64,000 nucleotides of DNA from Salegentibacter agarivorans (GCF_900113135.1 NZ_FOOH01000002.1:216064-280063); one strand, 5' to 3'. Positions 27,300 through 37,077 are shown, counted from the first letter of the stretch. The notes: a model not told the origin generated them from the letters alone. A program made the numbers and translations.

Positions 27300-28322
27300 A
27301 TGGTTTCACAAAATATTTACATATTAGGGATCGAATCTTCCTGCGACGATACTGCTGCAGCTGTACTGCATAACGGTAAAATACTATCTAACATTGTAGC
27401 AACCCAGGAAGTTCATAAACAATACGGCGGTGTAGTACCAGAACTCGCTTCCAGGGCTCACCAACAAAACATAGTTCCTGTAATTCACCAGGCATTGGCC
27501 AGCGCAAATATCGGTAAAAAAGATGTATCTGCAATTGCTTTTACACGTGGTCCCGGCCTTATGGGTTCTTTGCTTGTGGGCACTTCTTTTGCCAAGTCTT
27601 TATCGCTTGGTTTAGGAATTCCACTTATTGAAGTGAATCATATGCAAGCGCATATTTTAGCGCACTTTATTGAAGAAAATGGTTTTAAAAAACCAGAGTT
27701 TCCTTTTTTGGCTTTAACCATAAGCGGTGGCCACACCCAAATCGTAAAAGTTTCTAGTTATTTTGAAATGGAAGTAATTGGTGAAACTACCGATGATGCC
27801 GTGGGGGAAGCTTTTGACAAAAGCGCTAAAATTCTAGGTCTACCCTATCCCGGCGGGCCTTTAATAGATAAATATTCTAAAGAAGGGAATCATAAAGCTT
27901 TTCCGTTTCCCAATCCTAAAGTATCTGATTTGAATTTTAGCTTTAGCGGATTTAAAACTTCAGTGCTCTATTTTGTGCAGAAACAAACCAAAGAAAATCC
28001 TGATTTTGTTGCTGAAAATTTGAAAGATATCTGCGCTTCCATTCAGTTTTCAATAGTTAGAATTTTAATGGATAAACTGAAGAAAGCAGTAAAACAAACC
28101 GGAATTAATCAAATTGCCATAGCCGGTGGGGTTTCAGCAAACAGCGGGATTAGAAATGCGCTTATGGATGCTGAAAAAAAATACGGCTGGAACTGTTTTA
28201 TTCCAAAATTTGAATATACTACAGATAATGCAGCGATGATTGCTATCGCGGGCCATTACAAATATTTGGAAAAAGATTTTTCAGACTATTCTATTACTGC
28301 CCAGGCACGTTATAACTTTTAA
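27300..28322 (+). CDS. tsaD: tRNA N6-threonylcarbamoyladenosine transferase TsaD
   Basis: TsaD (Kae1/Gcp) installs threonylcarbamoyl on A37 of ANN-decoding tRNAs. It shows the ASKHA nucleotide-binding motifs (GIESSCDDTAAAVL near residue 10 and AGGVSANSGIRNAL near 275). The metal-binding HMQAH lies near residue 113 and the family ISGGHTQIV is present. The 340-residue length is normal. It opens a plus-strand run with rsmE 3 bp downstream. TsaB, TsaC and TsaE are not in the window. Confidence 0.96.
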   Translation: MVSQNIYILGIESSCDDTAAAVLHNGKILSNIVATQEVHKQYGGVVPELASRAHQQNIVPVIHQALASANIGKKDVSAIAFTRGPGLMGSLLVGTSFAKSLSLGLGIPLIEVNHMQAHILAHFIEENGFKKPEFPFLALTISGGHTQIVKVSSYFEMEVIGETTDDAVGEAFDKSAKILGLPYPGGPLIDKYSKEGNHKAFPFPNPKVSDLNFSFSGFKTSVLYFVQKQTKENPDFVAENLKDICASIQFSIVRILMDKLKKAVKQTGINQIAIAGGVSANSGIRNALMDAEKKYGWNCFIPKFEYTTDNAAMIAIAGHYKYLEKDFSDYSITAQARYNF

Positions 28323-28325
28323 TCA

Positions 28326-29036
28326 ATGCAACTTTTTTACACGCCAAATATTGAAAAAACCGATAAACAAATTGTCTTTCCAAAAGATGAAAGTCGGCAT
28401 ATTGCGAAGGTTTTGCGAAAAAGTGCTGGTGATACTTTAAAAGTAACCAACGGAAAAGGATTTTTATTTACGGCAGAAATAATTGAAGCTAACCCTAAGC
28501 AGTGTTTAGCTAAGGTTATTAAGGTTGAAGAAGAAGCTTCTAAACCTTATCGTTTGCATCTTGTAGTAGCGCCTACCAAAATGAATGACAGGTACGAGTG
28601 GTTCCTGGAAAAAGCTACCGAAATTGGGATTGATGAGATCACCCCTATAATTTGTGATCACAGCGAAAGAAAAACCATAAAATTGAATCGTTACGAAAGG
28701 GTTTTGCAAAGTGCGATGAAGCAATCTTTACATTATAATTTACCTATTCTTAATGAAGCGATTAGTTTTTCAGGATTTATAACAACTGAAACCGAAGGGC
28801 AAAAATTTATTGCTCATTGTGAAGATGGAATGGAACGTTTTTTATTAAAAAATCAAGCTAAACCACAAGAAAATATAACTATTTTAATTGGTCCCGAAGG
28901 TGATTTTTCTCCTGAAGAAATAAAATTAGCACTTAAAAATAACTGGAAACCTGTGAGTTTGGGTGAAAGCCGCTTAAGAACAGAAACTGCAGCCGTAGTT
29001 GCCTGCCATACCTTAGCACTTATAAACCAGGATTAA
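28326..29036 (+). CDS. rsmE: 16S rRNA m3U1498 methyltransferase RsmE
   Basis: RsmE methylates N3 of U1498 in 16S rRNA. An N-terminal PUA-like domain (residues 1-70, with SRHIAKVLRKSAGD) precedes a SPOUT domain. Its knotted SAM-binding motifs IGPEGDFSPEEI and LGESRLRTETAAVVA are both clear near the C-terminus. The length of 236 residues is typical. Only 3 bp separate it from tsaD, so the two RNA-modification genes are likely co-transcribed. Confidence 0.95.
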   Translation: MQLFYTPNIEKTDKQIVFPKDESRHIAKVLRKSAGDTLKVTNGKGFLFTAEIIEANPKQCLAKVIKVEEEASKPYRLHLVVAPTKMNDRYEWFLEKATEIGIDEITPIICDHSERKTIKLNRYERVLQSAMKQSLHYNLPILNEAISFSGFITTETEGQKFIAHCEDGMERFLLKNQAKPQENITILIGPEGDFSPEEIKLALKNNWKPVSLGESRLRTETAAVVACHTLALINQD

Positions 29037-29125
29037 GCCTATAGAATTAACCTAAATTTTTTCAAAATATTTTGAAATTTATTCCGGGTTAGTAAACTCC
29101 CTTTTTTATTGATATTTTTACCCAA

Positions 29126-29779
29126 ATGTTGAATTTAAAAAAATATTTATTCTTAATTATTTTTCTTGGTTGCTGCCAGTTCTTAGCAGCTCAGGAGATA
29201 GCGCTATTAAAATATAATGGCGGTGGCGATTGGTATGCAAATCCTACTTCCTTACCCAATCTTATAAATTTTGCCAACAATAATATCGGTACACATTTAA
29301 ACGCCAAACCGGTTACGGTTACCCCAGAGAATTCAGATATTTTTCAATATCCTTTTGTGCATATGACGGGCCATGGAAATATAGTTTTCAATGATAAAGA
29401 AGCCGAAAATCTTAGAAATTATTTATTAAGCGGTGGTTTCCTCCATATAGACGATAATTACGGAATGCAGCAATATTTAGAAAAAGAGCTAAAGAAAATT
29501 TTTCCCGAAGAAACACTTGAAGAATTGCCGGCCAATCATCCTATTTTTAATTCAGCATTTAATTTTCCGCGTGGCTTGCCTAAAATTCACGAACATGATA
29601 ATAAACCGCCACAGGCTTTAGGGATTTTTGATAAAAACAGGCTTGTTCTCTTATTTACTGTAGAAAGTGATTTAGGTGATGGCTGGGAAAGCCCCGAAGT
29701 TCACAAGGATCCCGAAGAAGTAAGATTAAAAGCACTGCAAATGGGAGCAAATATTTTAAAATACGTATTTGAGAATTAA
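29126..29779 (+). CDS. DUF4159 exported protein
   Basis: A signal peptide (residues 1-22, ending AAQ) precedes a DUF4159 domain. Its marks are ALLKYNGGGDWYAN, FVHMTGHGNIVF, and LLSGGFLHIDDNYG, followed by LPANHPIF and VESDLGDGWE. DUF4159 proteins have a flavodoxin/glutamine-amidotransferase-like fold and are periplasmic. No catalytic activity can be assigned. Its TAA shares a base with the ATG of the next gene (TAATG), indicating translational coupling to the TrmH-type methyltransferase, which is an odd pairing. Confidence 0.85.
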   Translation: MLNLKKYLFLIIFLGCCQFLAAQEIALLKYNGGGDWYANPTSLPNLINFANNNIGTHLNAKPVTVTPENSDIFQYPFVHMTGHGNIVFNDKEAENLRNYLLSGGFLHIDDNYGMQQYLEKELKKIFPEETLEELPANHPIFNSAFNFPRGLPKIHEHDNKPPQALGIFDKNRLVLLFTVESDLGDGWESPEVHKDPEEVRLKALQMGANILKYVFEN

Positions 29780-30300
29780 TGGAACAACTCACCCATTTTG
29801 ACGAAAAATTCAATAAAGAAAAATCTCCGGTTATTCTTCTATTAGACAATATTACCGGGGAAGCGAATATTGGTAGCATCTTTAGAACCGCCGATGCTTT
29901 TAATGTAGAAAAGATTGTATTCTCGGGCACTGAACCTAATCTTGATAGCAGAAGACTGCAAAAAACGGCCAGAAATACTCATAAAACCGTAGTGTATGAA
30001 TTTACGCAGGATGCACAGGGTTTTATAAGAGATTTAAAAGACAATAGTAACGTTTATGCGCTTGAAATTACTTCAGCCAGTATTCCTGTTGAAGATTTTA
30101 AATATTCTGAAGAAAAAAAGAACGTTATTCTAATCCTGGGAAATGAAGTTTCAGGAATAAATAAAGAATTATTAGAAATTTCAGATAAACATTTGCATAT
30201 CAATATGTTTGGGCAAAATAGTAGTATGAATGTTGCCCAGGCCGCAGGAATTGCATTATATGAAATATCAAAAACAATATTCGCTTTCACTAAGAAATAA
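29779..30300 (+). CDS. TrmH/SpoU-type RNA 2'-O-methyltransferase
   Basis: This 173-residue single-domain SPOUT methyltransferase has all three SpoU motifs: NITGEANIGSIFRTADAF (motif 1), LILGNEVSGI (motif 2) and MNVAQAAGIALYEIS (motif 3). These enzymes 2'-O-methylate tRNA or rRNA ribose; the target (for example position 18 or 34) is not deducible. There is no N-terminal substrate-binding domain. It is coupled to DUF4159 upstream by a one-base overlap and followed by the AI-2E permease after 12 bp. Confidence 0.9.
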   Translation: MEQLTHFDEKFNKEKSPVILLLDNITGEANIGSIFRTADAFNVEKIVFSGTEPNLDSRRLQKTARNTHKTVVYEFTQDAQGFIRDLKDNSNVYALEITSASIPVEDFKYSEEKKNVILILGNEVSGINKELLEISDKHLHINMFGQNSSMNVAQAAGIALYEISKTIFAFTKK

Positions 30301-30312
30301 TATATTTACCTC

Positions 30313-31401
30313 GTGAACTCAAAATCGATTACTTTAGGGATATTAAGAGCGGCAGGAATAATGATTGGCATTGTTCTTTTGCTGTATTTTTTATGGGAAA
30401 TCCAATCGGTATTGGTTTATATCGCTATTGCAGCAGTAATTTCGCTTATTGGCCGGCCTGTAGTTATCTTTTTTAGACAAAGATTAAAGATTCCAAACCA
30501 ACTTTCGGTAATTCTTGTGCTCATTCTTGTCCTTTCCATATTTGCGGGAATTATTTTCGTCTTTGTCCCCATCGTGGTAGAGCAAAGTCAGTATTTAAGC
30601 CGAATAGATATGGAAGCTTTTAGGAGCGATCTAAATGAACTTAACGATCAAATAAATAATTATCTGGGAGTTCAGGAGATTAATTTAATTGAAGGCTTAA
30701 AACAAAGTGAATTTATTAGAAACTTTGATATAAGTGCGGTTCCCAGGCTTTTAAACAATGTTTTTAGCATTTTGGGAGCTACTATTATTGCTATTTTTTC
30801 TATACTATTTATTTCCTTTTTTCTGCTTAAAGACAGTAAGTTAATGCTGAATAGTATCCTGGTTTTTGCAAACCGTGGTGACGAAAAGAAATTTCAGCGT
30901 GTTTTTAATAAGATTAAAATTTTACTATCGCGCTATTTTGTTGGGCTTACCTTACAAATAACCGTACTATTTGTTCTTTACGCGGTTTTATTAAGTGTTT
31001 TCGAAATTAATAATCCTATAGCCATTGCTTTTATTTGTGCATTTTTAAACCTGGTACCTTATCTAGGTCCTCTTTTTGCCGGGATTTTAATGGCATTATT
31101 TGTTATTTCCAGTAATCTTGGTGCCGATTTTCAACTAATTATACTCCCAAAATTAGGGTATATAATGTTGGGCTATGCTATTTGTCAGCTTATAGATAAT
31201 ATGATCTCCCAACCTATGATTTTTGGTGCCAGCGTAAGATCACATCCATTAGAAATTTTTCTAATAATCTTAATTGCAGGTATTATTTTTGGAATTACCG
31301 GGATGGTGGTCGCAGTTCCCTTCTATACGGCGCTTAAAGTAATTGCAAAAGAATCTTTAAGTGAATATAAGATCGTAAAACGACTTACCCGAGACCTTTA
31401 A
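30313..31401 (+). CDS. AI-2E family permease
   Basis: This 362-residue integral membrane protein of the AI-2E transporter (PerM/YdiK-like) family has three N-terminal helices, a soluble periplasmic loop at about residues 90-140, then about five more helices. The family PYLGPLFAG (near 248) and DNMISQP signatures are visible. Members include the sodium/proton antiporter and exporter-like UPF0118 proteins, so transport of autoinducer-2 is not implied. The start is GTG. A TTG-initiated methyltransferase gene follows after 10 bp. Confidence 0.88.
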   Translation: MNSKSITLGILRAAGIMIGIVLLLYFLWEIQSVLVYIAIAAVISLIGRPVVIFFRQRLKIPNQLSVILVLILVLSIFAGIIFVFVPIVVEQSQYLSRIDMEAFRSDLNELNDQINNYLGVQEINLIEGLKQSEFIRNFDISAVPRLLNNVFSILGATIIAIFSILFISFFLLKDSKLMLNSILVFANRGDEKKFQRVFNKIKILLSRYFVGLTLQITVLFVLYAVLLSVFEINNPIAIAFICAFLNLVPYLGPLFAGILMALFVISSNLGADFQLIILPKLGYIMLGYAICQLIDNMISQPMIFGASVRSHPLEIFLIILIAGIIFGITGMVVAVPFYTALKVIAKESLSEYKIVKRLTRDL

Positions 31402-31411
31402 ATCCTTAATT

Positions 31412-32590
31412 TTGAATAAAGCGATTTTAAATGAAGAGGTTCAGGAATTTCTTAGAAATAACCTGAAAACCACTGCTGCTGAGTTAGCGCTACGCGGAAG
31501 CTCTTTTAGCGGAATTTCTTCTTCAGAATTAGCGCAGCAATTAACAGGATTACAAAAGGCTGAAAAAAAGTTGCCAACCTGGTTTAAAAACTCCCAGATT
31601 TATTATCCACAAAAATTAAATTTAGAGCAAACTTCTTCTGAAACTACCGCAAAATACAAGGCTTCACTTGTAAAAGGTAAAACTTTAATAGATCTAACCG
31701 GCGGACTGGGAATAGATGATTTTTATTTTGCTCAGAATTTTAAAGAAGTAATTCATTGCGAATTAAATGCTGAATTATCTGAAATCGCAGCACATAATTT
31801 AAAACAATTAGGGTGGGAAAATATTTCCTTTAAAAATGAAGATAGTATTGAATATTTAAAAAATACAGATCAAAATTTCGATTGTATTTATGTAGATCCC
31901 GCGCGGCGTGATAATGCAGGTGGTAAAGTCTTTAGACTGGCCGATTGTTTACCAAATGTTCCTGCAAATCGTGACTTGCTTTTCAAGAAAACCGATATAA
32001 TTCTTATAAAAACCTCTCCACTACTCGATTTACAATCCGGAATTTCAGAATTACAGTTTGTTACTGAAATACATATAATAGCGGTAAATAATGAAGTTAA
32101 AGAATTACTCTGGTTTTTGAAGAAAGGCGATAATCAGGAAATGAAAATCACAACGCTAAACTTTACGAAAAAAGGTGTAGAAAAATTTGAAGGTATTTTA
32201 GACAAACTCACTGGCGAAGTAGCATATTCTTTACCTAAAAATTTTCTATATGAGCCTAATGCCGCCATTATGAAAAGCGGACTTTTCAAGGAAATTGCTT
32301 TACAAACGCAAACTTCAAAACTTCATACCAATTCTCATTTGTATACTTCAGAAAAAGAAATTAATTTCCCGGGAAGAAAATTCAAAATACTTGAAATTGA
32401 AAAATATAAACCCGGTTTATTAAAGAAGAAGTTTAAAAACCTTAAAGCTAATATTACCACCAGAAATTTTCCTGAAAGCGTTGTTATTTTGAGAAAAAAA
32501 TTAAAAATAAAAGACGGCGGAAAAACCTATTTATTCTTTACCACCAATATCAATAATCAAAAAATAGTGCTGGTTTGCGAAAAGGTTTAG
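31412..32590 (+). CDS. THUMP-like class I SAM methyltransferase
   Basis: The Rossmann methyltransferase core has the SAM glycine motif LIDLTGGLGIDDFYFAQ near residue 92 and the DPAR motif (YVDPARRD) near 164, with a C-terminal THUMP-like domain. Proteins of this family are annotated as class I SAM-dependent methyltransferases; the substrate, probably an RNA base, is unconfirmed. The start is TTG, 10 bp after the permease. Its TAG overlaps the stop codon of the convergent thioesterase (32587-32590). Confidence 0.85.
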   Translation: MNKAILNEEVQEFLRNNLKTTAAELALRGSSFSGISSSELAQQLTGLQKAEKKLPTWFKNSQIYYPQKLNLEQTSSETTAKYKASLVKGKTLIDLTGGLGIDDFYFAQNFKEVIHCELNAELSEIAAHNLKQLGWENISFKNEDSIEYLKNTDQNFDCIYVDPARRDNAGGKVFRLADCLPNVPANRDLLFKKTDIILIKTSPLLDLQSGISELQFVTEIHIIAVNNEVKELLWFLKKGDNQEMKITTLNFTKKGVEKFEGILDKLTGEVAYSLPKNFLYEPNAAIMKSGLFKEIALQTQTSKLHTNSHLYTSEKEINFPGRKFKILEIEKYKPGLLKKKFKNLKANITTRNFPESVVILRKKLKIKDGGKTYLFFTTNINNQKIVLVCEKV

Positions 32591-32982
32591 GCGCGATTCT
32601 GTAACCTGTCTTTTACAAATTCAACCTTGGTTTTCCCGTGCGGGGTTGGCTTGCCCTCTTCATCTAAAGTTACCATAATCACTTTATCTATAGTAATAAT
32701 AGTATGGCGTGTCATTTTATTTCTAACCTCGCATTTTAAGGTTAGCGAGGTATTACCGAATTTAAGCACTTCAATCCCTATTTCAACAATATCTCCCTGT
32801 CTCGCAGAATGCTGAAAATTTATCTCACTCATATATTTAGTGACACACTTTGAATTTTCCAGCTGAATAATACTGTACAAAGCACATTCTTCGTCTATCC
32901 AGGCCAGTAAATTCCCGCCAAACAAAGTACCATTGGGGTTTAGGTCTTCTGGTTTAATCCATTTTCTGGTATGAAATCTCAT
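32587..32982 (-). CDS. YciA-type acyl-CoA thioesterase
   Basis: A 131-residue hot-dog-fold thioesterase. The catalytic-loop pattern NPNGTLFGGNLLAWIDEEC is present, followed by FQHSARQGDIVEIGIEVLKFG. YciA-type enzymes hydrolyse a range of medium and long acyl-CoAs. It has no leader and is cytoplasmic. It points towards, and overlaps by four bases, the methyltransferase gene. A 125-bp gap separates it from the NUDIX gene upstream. Confidence 0.88.
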   Translation of the reverse strand: MRFHTRKWIKPEDLNPNGTLFGGNLLAWIDEECALYSIIQLENSKCVTKYMSEINFQHSARQGDIVEIGIEVLKFGNTSLTLKCEVRNKMTRHTIITIDKVIMVTLDEEGKPTPHGKTKVEFVKDRLQNRA

Positions 32983-33107
32983 ATTTTTGTTTTAAAAATA
33001 ACCATAAAATACAGGCTGATAAAAACTTTTAAAATTTTTACCGGCTCCTTAAAATCAAATGGATTATTTCAGATTTTAATAATTAAGAGCATAAGAATTT
33101 TTAAATT

Positions 33108-33521
33108 CTATAAATAATTTTTTGCAGCATCAATTATTTGGGCGTGATCAAAAGCTAATTCCGGTAAATCATTAACATTTACCCATGAGGCTTCACCTGC
33201 ATCGTCCCCAGCCTTAAGTTCCTCTTCACAGAATATTCGGCTTACAAAGGCTATAGAAATAGTTCTTCCTCTTGGATCCCGACCCGGAGCTCCAAAGGCT
33301 CTCACCTGTTCCATTGTTTTTACCGCAACTCCTGTTTCTTCTTCGAGTTCTCTTTTGGCGGCTGTTTCTAAATCTTCGGCCTCATTAATATAGCCACCAG
33401 GCAATGCCCACTGGCCTCCGTAAGGATCATTTTTTCTTTTTATAAGTAAAACCTTGAATTCATTATTTGCATTACAAAAAACTACACTATCTACGGTTAC
33501 TGCTACTTCTTGCTGTTTCAT
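33108..33521 (-). CDS. NUDIX hydrolase
   Basis: The full Nudix box GGYINEAEDLETAAKRELEEETGV (GX5EX7REUXEEXGU) is present near residue 42, so the metal-dependent pyrophosphohydrolase is intact. Flanking sequence (AVTVDSVVFCNANNEFKVLLIKRKNDPYGGQWALPGG) resembles the ADP-ribose pyrophosphatase/NrtR Nudix domain, but there is no DNA-binding domain. The substrate is probably a nucleoside diphosphate derivative. It is 7 bp downstream of the DUF72 gene in a three-gene run with the aldehyde dehydrogenase. Confidence 0.9.
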   Translation of the reverse strand: MKQQEVAVTVDSVVFCNANNEFKVLLIKRKNDPYGGQWALPGGYINEAEDLETAAKRELEEETGVAVKTMEQVRAFGAPGRDPRGRTISIAFVSRIFCEEELKAGDDAGEASWVNVNDLPELAFDHAQIIDAAKNYL

Positions 33522-33528
33522 TATTATT

Positions 33529-34404
33529 CTAATTTAAAGTTTTAGGTATTTTTATATCTGTTTTAAATCTTTTATTGAAGCGTTCTATAAAATATGCTGA
33601 AAGCAATGGCGAAGCCTCTTCTACATTTTGATGTATAAAAAAGTATACATTCTCCAAACCTTCTTTATGCCATTCTTCAAGCTTATCTAACCAATCGTCT
33701 AACCTTGTATAATCTGAACTGTGATTAGCGCCGTTGTATCTAATAAAAACGGTGGTATTACTTAACCGCATATGAATTAGATCGCGTCTTCCGGCGGTAT
33801 CGGTAATTATATGTGCCACATCTCTTGTTATCAGAACATCGTATAGTTCATTAGCTGTGTTTTCATCAGCATACCAATCCGGGTGCCTTAATTCTAATGA
33901 GAGCGGAATTTCCTTTGGCCAATGTGCAAGGAAATCATCTAACCTATCTATAAACTTTGGAGCAAAATCGTCACGCATTTGAAGAAAAACCATTCCCAAT
34001 TTCTCTTTTAATTGAAGCAGGTTTTTTACAAAATCATCAGTTAGCCCCTCGGTCCCATTAAGCCTTTTTATATGACTAATAATTCTTGGAACTTTTGGGA
34101 AAAACTTAAAATTATCATCGGCTTTTCCATACCACTTTTCAAACTGTTCTTCGGGATACATTCTATAAAAAGAACCGTTGAATTCTATACTATTAAATTG
34201 GGAAGAGTAATATTTCAACTCATCTTTTGTACCCTTCGGATAAAAGTTCTTCAGGTCTTTTTTGTTCCATTTTGCACAGCCAATACGCACATCTTTAAAC
34301 CCATTTTTATTTCCACTCTTATTAAGTACTTTAATGGTGTCTGAATGAGTCTCAGGCAGCGTAAAATCCATATTTTCGGGATGGTCTACTTTTCCAAAAT
34401 TCAT
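33529..34404 (-). CDS. DUF72 protein
   Basis: A 291-residue member of the DUF72 family (TIM-barrel-like; function unknown). Family segments visible are RIGCAKWNKKDLKNFYP, FNSIEFNGSFYR, FFPKVPRIISHIKRL, LSLELRHPDWY and FIRYNGAN. It lies between the Nudix gene (7 bp) and the aldehyde dehydrogenase (6 bp), so these three probably share a transcript. I see no catalytic triad to name. Confidence 0.88.
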   Translation of the reverse strand: MNFGKVDHPENMDFTLPETHSDTIKVLNKSGNKNGFKDVRIGCAKWNKKDLKNFYPKGTKDELKYYSSQFNSIEFNGSFYRMYPEEQFEKWYGKADDNFKFFPKVPRIISHIKRLNGTEGLTDDFVKNLLQLKEKLGMVFLQMRDDFAPKFIDRLDDFLAHWPKEIPLSLELRHPDWYADENTANELYDVLITRDVAHIITDTAGRRDLIHMRLSNTTVFIRYNGANHSSDYTRLDDWLDKLEEWHKEGLENVYFFIHQNVEEASPLLSAYFIERFNKRFKTDIKIPKTLN

Positions 34405-34410
34405 TTTAAA

Positions 34411-35769
34411 CTAATATTTGTTAAAGTAAACAGTTTTTCTATTGGTAAATTCCCTGATCCCGTGATGCGATAATTCTCTCCCATAGCCCGAAATCTTAGT
34501 ACCGCCAAAAGGTAGTCTGGGGTCACTCTTAACAAGCTCGTTCACAAACACAGCTCCATCTTCAAATTTGGGAACCATTTTAAGCGCGAATTTTTCATCT
34601 TCTGTAAAAATAGAAACGCCAAGACCAAAACTGGAAGAATTAACGAGATCTACCGCTTCCTGGTCATCTTTAAATTCGGTTACAGAGATCGCAGGTCCAA
34701 AAGTTTCTTCATCAAAAACAGGCATTCCTTCTTTGGCTCCTGTGATGATAGTAGGTTCAAAATAAGTTCCATCGCGTTTTCCGCCCAGGATAATTTTTGC
34801 ACCTTTTTTTACAGAATCTTTGATCTGGTCTTCCAAATCTTCGGCCAGGCTTTCTTTGGCCATGACCCCAATAAAGGTTTCTTTATTCATAGGATCGCCA
34901 CTTTTTAATTCGCGAACCTGCCTGGTGAATTCATCCAGGAATTCTTCAGCGATATCTTTATGTAATAGTAAACGTTTCCCGGCAATACAGCTTTGACCTG
35001 TATTTTGAAACCGAGCTTGTACGCATGTTTTAACGCTTTCAGCAATATTAGCGTCTTTAAATATCACTAACGCATTACTTCCTCCAAGCTCTAAAACCGA
35101 TTTCATTATTTCTTCGCCGGCAATAGAAGCGACACTGCTTCCTGCACGACCGCTACCGGTCAAGGTTACGGCTTTTACATTTGTATTTCGTATTATATTT
35201 TCAACTTTTTTACTGCCAATTACCAGGTTTTGAAAACAATCTTTTGGAAAACCTGCCCTTTCAAATACTTTTTGAATATTATTGGCGGAAAGCATCACAT
35301 TACTGGCGTGTTTTAGAATTCCAATATTCCCAGCCATAAGTGCAGGCGCCGCAAACCTAAATACCTGCCAGAAAGGATAATTCCACGGCATCACTGCCAA
35401 GACTACTCCTAAAGGCTCATAAGCTACGTAAGAGTTTTTAGCATCGGTTTTTATCTTTTCATTTTCTAATTGAGATTCTGCATTTTCAGCGTAATATTCA
35501 CAAACCCAGGCACATTTATCAATTTCTGCCACAGCCTGGGTAATAGGTTTCCCCATTTCCTTTGTAATAGCTTCTGCATATTCCTGGGTATTATCTTTAA
35601 GCTCTTTTGCAGCTTTCATCATTAAATTACTGCGCTCTGCAAATGAAGTTTCCTTCCAGGATTTAAACCTGGAATGAGCTTTTTGTATACATTTTTCAAC
35701 TTCGGTATCACTTAATTCGTGATGGTTAGAAATTTCCTCTCCTGTATATGGATTCCTTGAAATTATCAT
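34411..35769 (-). CDS. NAD(P)-dependent aldehyde dehydrogenase (GabD-like)
   Basis: This 452-residue ALDH-superfamily enzyme has the catalytic Cys in NTGQSCIAGKR, the general-base Glu in LELGGSNALV and the nucleotide loop SGRAGS. The sequence and length are closest to succinate-semialdehyde dehydrogenases of the short GabD type, but substrate assignment is tentative. It leads a tight three-gene unit with DUF72 and NUDIX. The 190-bp gap upstream separates it from a divergent small gene. Confidence 0.88.
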   Translation of the reverse strand: MIISRNPYTGEEISNHHELSDTEVEKCIQKAHSRFKSWKETSFAERSNLMMKAAKELKDNTQEYAEAITKEMGKPITQAVAEIDKCAWVCEYYAENAESQLENEKIKTDAKNSYVAYEPLGVVLAVMPWNYPFWQVFRFAAPALMAGNIGILKHASNVMLSANNIQKVFERAGFPKDCFQNLVIGSKKVENIIRNTNVKAVTLTGSGRAGSSVASIAGEEIMKSVLELGGSNALVIFKDANIAESVKTCVQARFQNTGQSCIAGKRLLLHKDIAEEFLDEFTRQVRELKSGDPMNKETFIGVMAKESLAEDLEDQIKDSVKKGAKIILGGKRDGTYFEPTIITGAKEGMPVFDEETFGPAISVTEFKDDQEAVDLVNSSSFGLGVSIFTEDEKFALKMVPKFEDGAVFVNELVKSDPRLPFGGTKISGYGRELSHHGIREFTNRKTVYFNKY

Positions 35770-35959
35770 TGGTTAATTAATGTTTTTAGAATTTGGTTGA
35801 TCCAGGCTTTCATTTAAAGATAAAAAGAAGAATAGGCTTAGGCAGGCCGATTAAGACGATTTTAACGTGCAGAAATGTTTATAACTAGTTTACAAGTCTT
35901 TAATGAGGCCCGACTTTTGAGGTTTAAAGTTTATTAAATTTAAGAAAAACACAGTTCTT

Positions 35960-36367
35960 ATGATACCACGTGACCTTCAATTAGTAGCACTTAGGCCAGA
36001 AATTCCTTCGGCCCGAGTTTCAGAAAACATGAGTTTAGACGAACAATTTCAGAACAGAACTTTACGGCCAATCGCCAAACTTCAGGATGAATTGTTACTG
36101 GAAGTCTTTAGAAATTACACCAAAAAACACAAGAATAAATTCTATGAACTTAAGCTGGAAAAACGCTTTATTTATATTGAAAACGCAATCCAAAAGGATA
36201 TAAAATTCAGAAATAGTTTAAAGGGTATTATAATAGGACAATTCACTTTAGAAGAATATGCTACCTATATTGAAAATTCTTCGGCCTTAAATAAACGTAT
36301 GATGAATATTGTAAAAGAGCGTTTACAAAGCAATATTCAGCTTTTAGAAGAGGAAGTAGCGTACTAG
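35960..36367 (+). CDS. Conserved flavobacterial protein of unknown function
   Basis: This 135-residue helical protein contains LDEQFQNRTLRPIAKLQDELLLEVFRNY and ends FTLEEYATYIENSSALNKRMMNIVKERL. Relatives in flavobacteria are often labelled 'glyoxalase', but no VOC or zinc-site pattern is visible, so I leave it unnamed. There is no signal peptide or membrane helix. Its last 24 bases overlap the 3' end of the DUF3307 gene on the other strand. Confidence 0.72.
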   Translation: MIPRDLQLVALRPEIPSARVSENMSLDEQFQNRTLRPIAKLQDELLLEVFRNYTKKHKNKFYELKLEKRFIYIENAIQKDIKFRNSLKGIIIGQFTLEEYATYIENSSALNKRMMNIVKERLQSNIQLLEEEVAY

Positions 36368-37075
36368 AAGCCCGATTAAAATAGTGATCGCAAAACTCAT
36401 TAATGTTCCTATAAGTACGTATTCGGTTTGCTTTCTGGCGCTGGCATCGGTTTTATCGCTGAAGCGTAGAATAGATTTAGCAGCGATAAGAAAACCTATG
36501 GCCGAAAAATTTTGAGTGAGAATAAAGGTTAGTACTAAAATCCTTTCAAAAATACCTATATATCTTCCTGCAGCTTCCAGGCTATGGCTTTCGCCATTGG
36601 GTTCAAGTTCATTATGCCAGCGGCTGGTAGCTTTCCCAATTAGAAAACCGGTTGGAAAAATAACCAGTAAATATCCCATCAAAATTGCAAGGATCTGTTG
36701 TGAAGAAAATATTTCAGCAACAAAAGGAATCAATTCTGAAAAGCCTTCAATAAGATAAAGCCAAATCAAAATTATGATGAGTATATGCCATAATTGATCT
36801 AATAAAAACAGTTTTAAAGTATCTTTTTTATGCTGAAGTTTCCATAGATCGATAAAAAAGTGGCTTACACTAATTACAATAGGTATATACCATAAATGCC
36901 ATTGCTGAAGAAAGAGATAAGTTAGGAAACCCGCTAAAAATGAGTGAAAATATAAAAACCAGGACTTCGCTTTTTTCTCTCTTTTTTGTTTTACCAGTTT
37001 GGTGGGTTGCAGCACAAAATCGGTTAAAATATGTGCCAGGAGAAGTTGAAGCAAGATTAAGGTAATTTCTTCCAT
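36344..37075 (-). CDS. DUF3307 membrane protein
   Basis: A 243-residue protein with about seven transmembrane helices that begins with the DUF3307 signature LLLAHILTDFVLQPTKLVKQKR. The function is unknown. It lies 2 bp downstream of the SatD-like gene and is clearly in its operon. The DUF3307-SatD pairing recurs in Bacteroidota as I recall it. The 3' end overlaps the convergent small gene by 24 bp. Confidence 0.85.
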   Translation of the reverse strand: MEEITLILLQLLLAHILTDFVLQPTKLVKQKREKKAKSWFLYFHSFLAGFLTYLFLQQWHLWYIPIVISVSHFFIDLWKLQHKKDTLKLFLLDQLWHILIIILIWLYLIEGFSELIPFVAEIFSSQQILAILMGYLLVIFPTGFLIGKATSRWHNELEPNGESHSLEAAGRYIGIFERILVLTFILTQNFSAIGFLIAAKSILRFSDKTDASARKQTEYVLIGTLMSFAITILIGLLVRYFLF

Positions 37076-37077
37076 AA

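Noticed and set aside
35960..36367. Labelled 'glyoxalase' in related genomes.
   Set aside because: No VOC or zinc-site pattern is seen; it is all-helical by eye.
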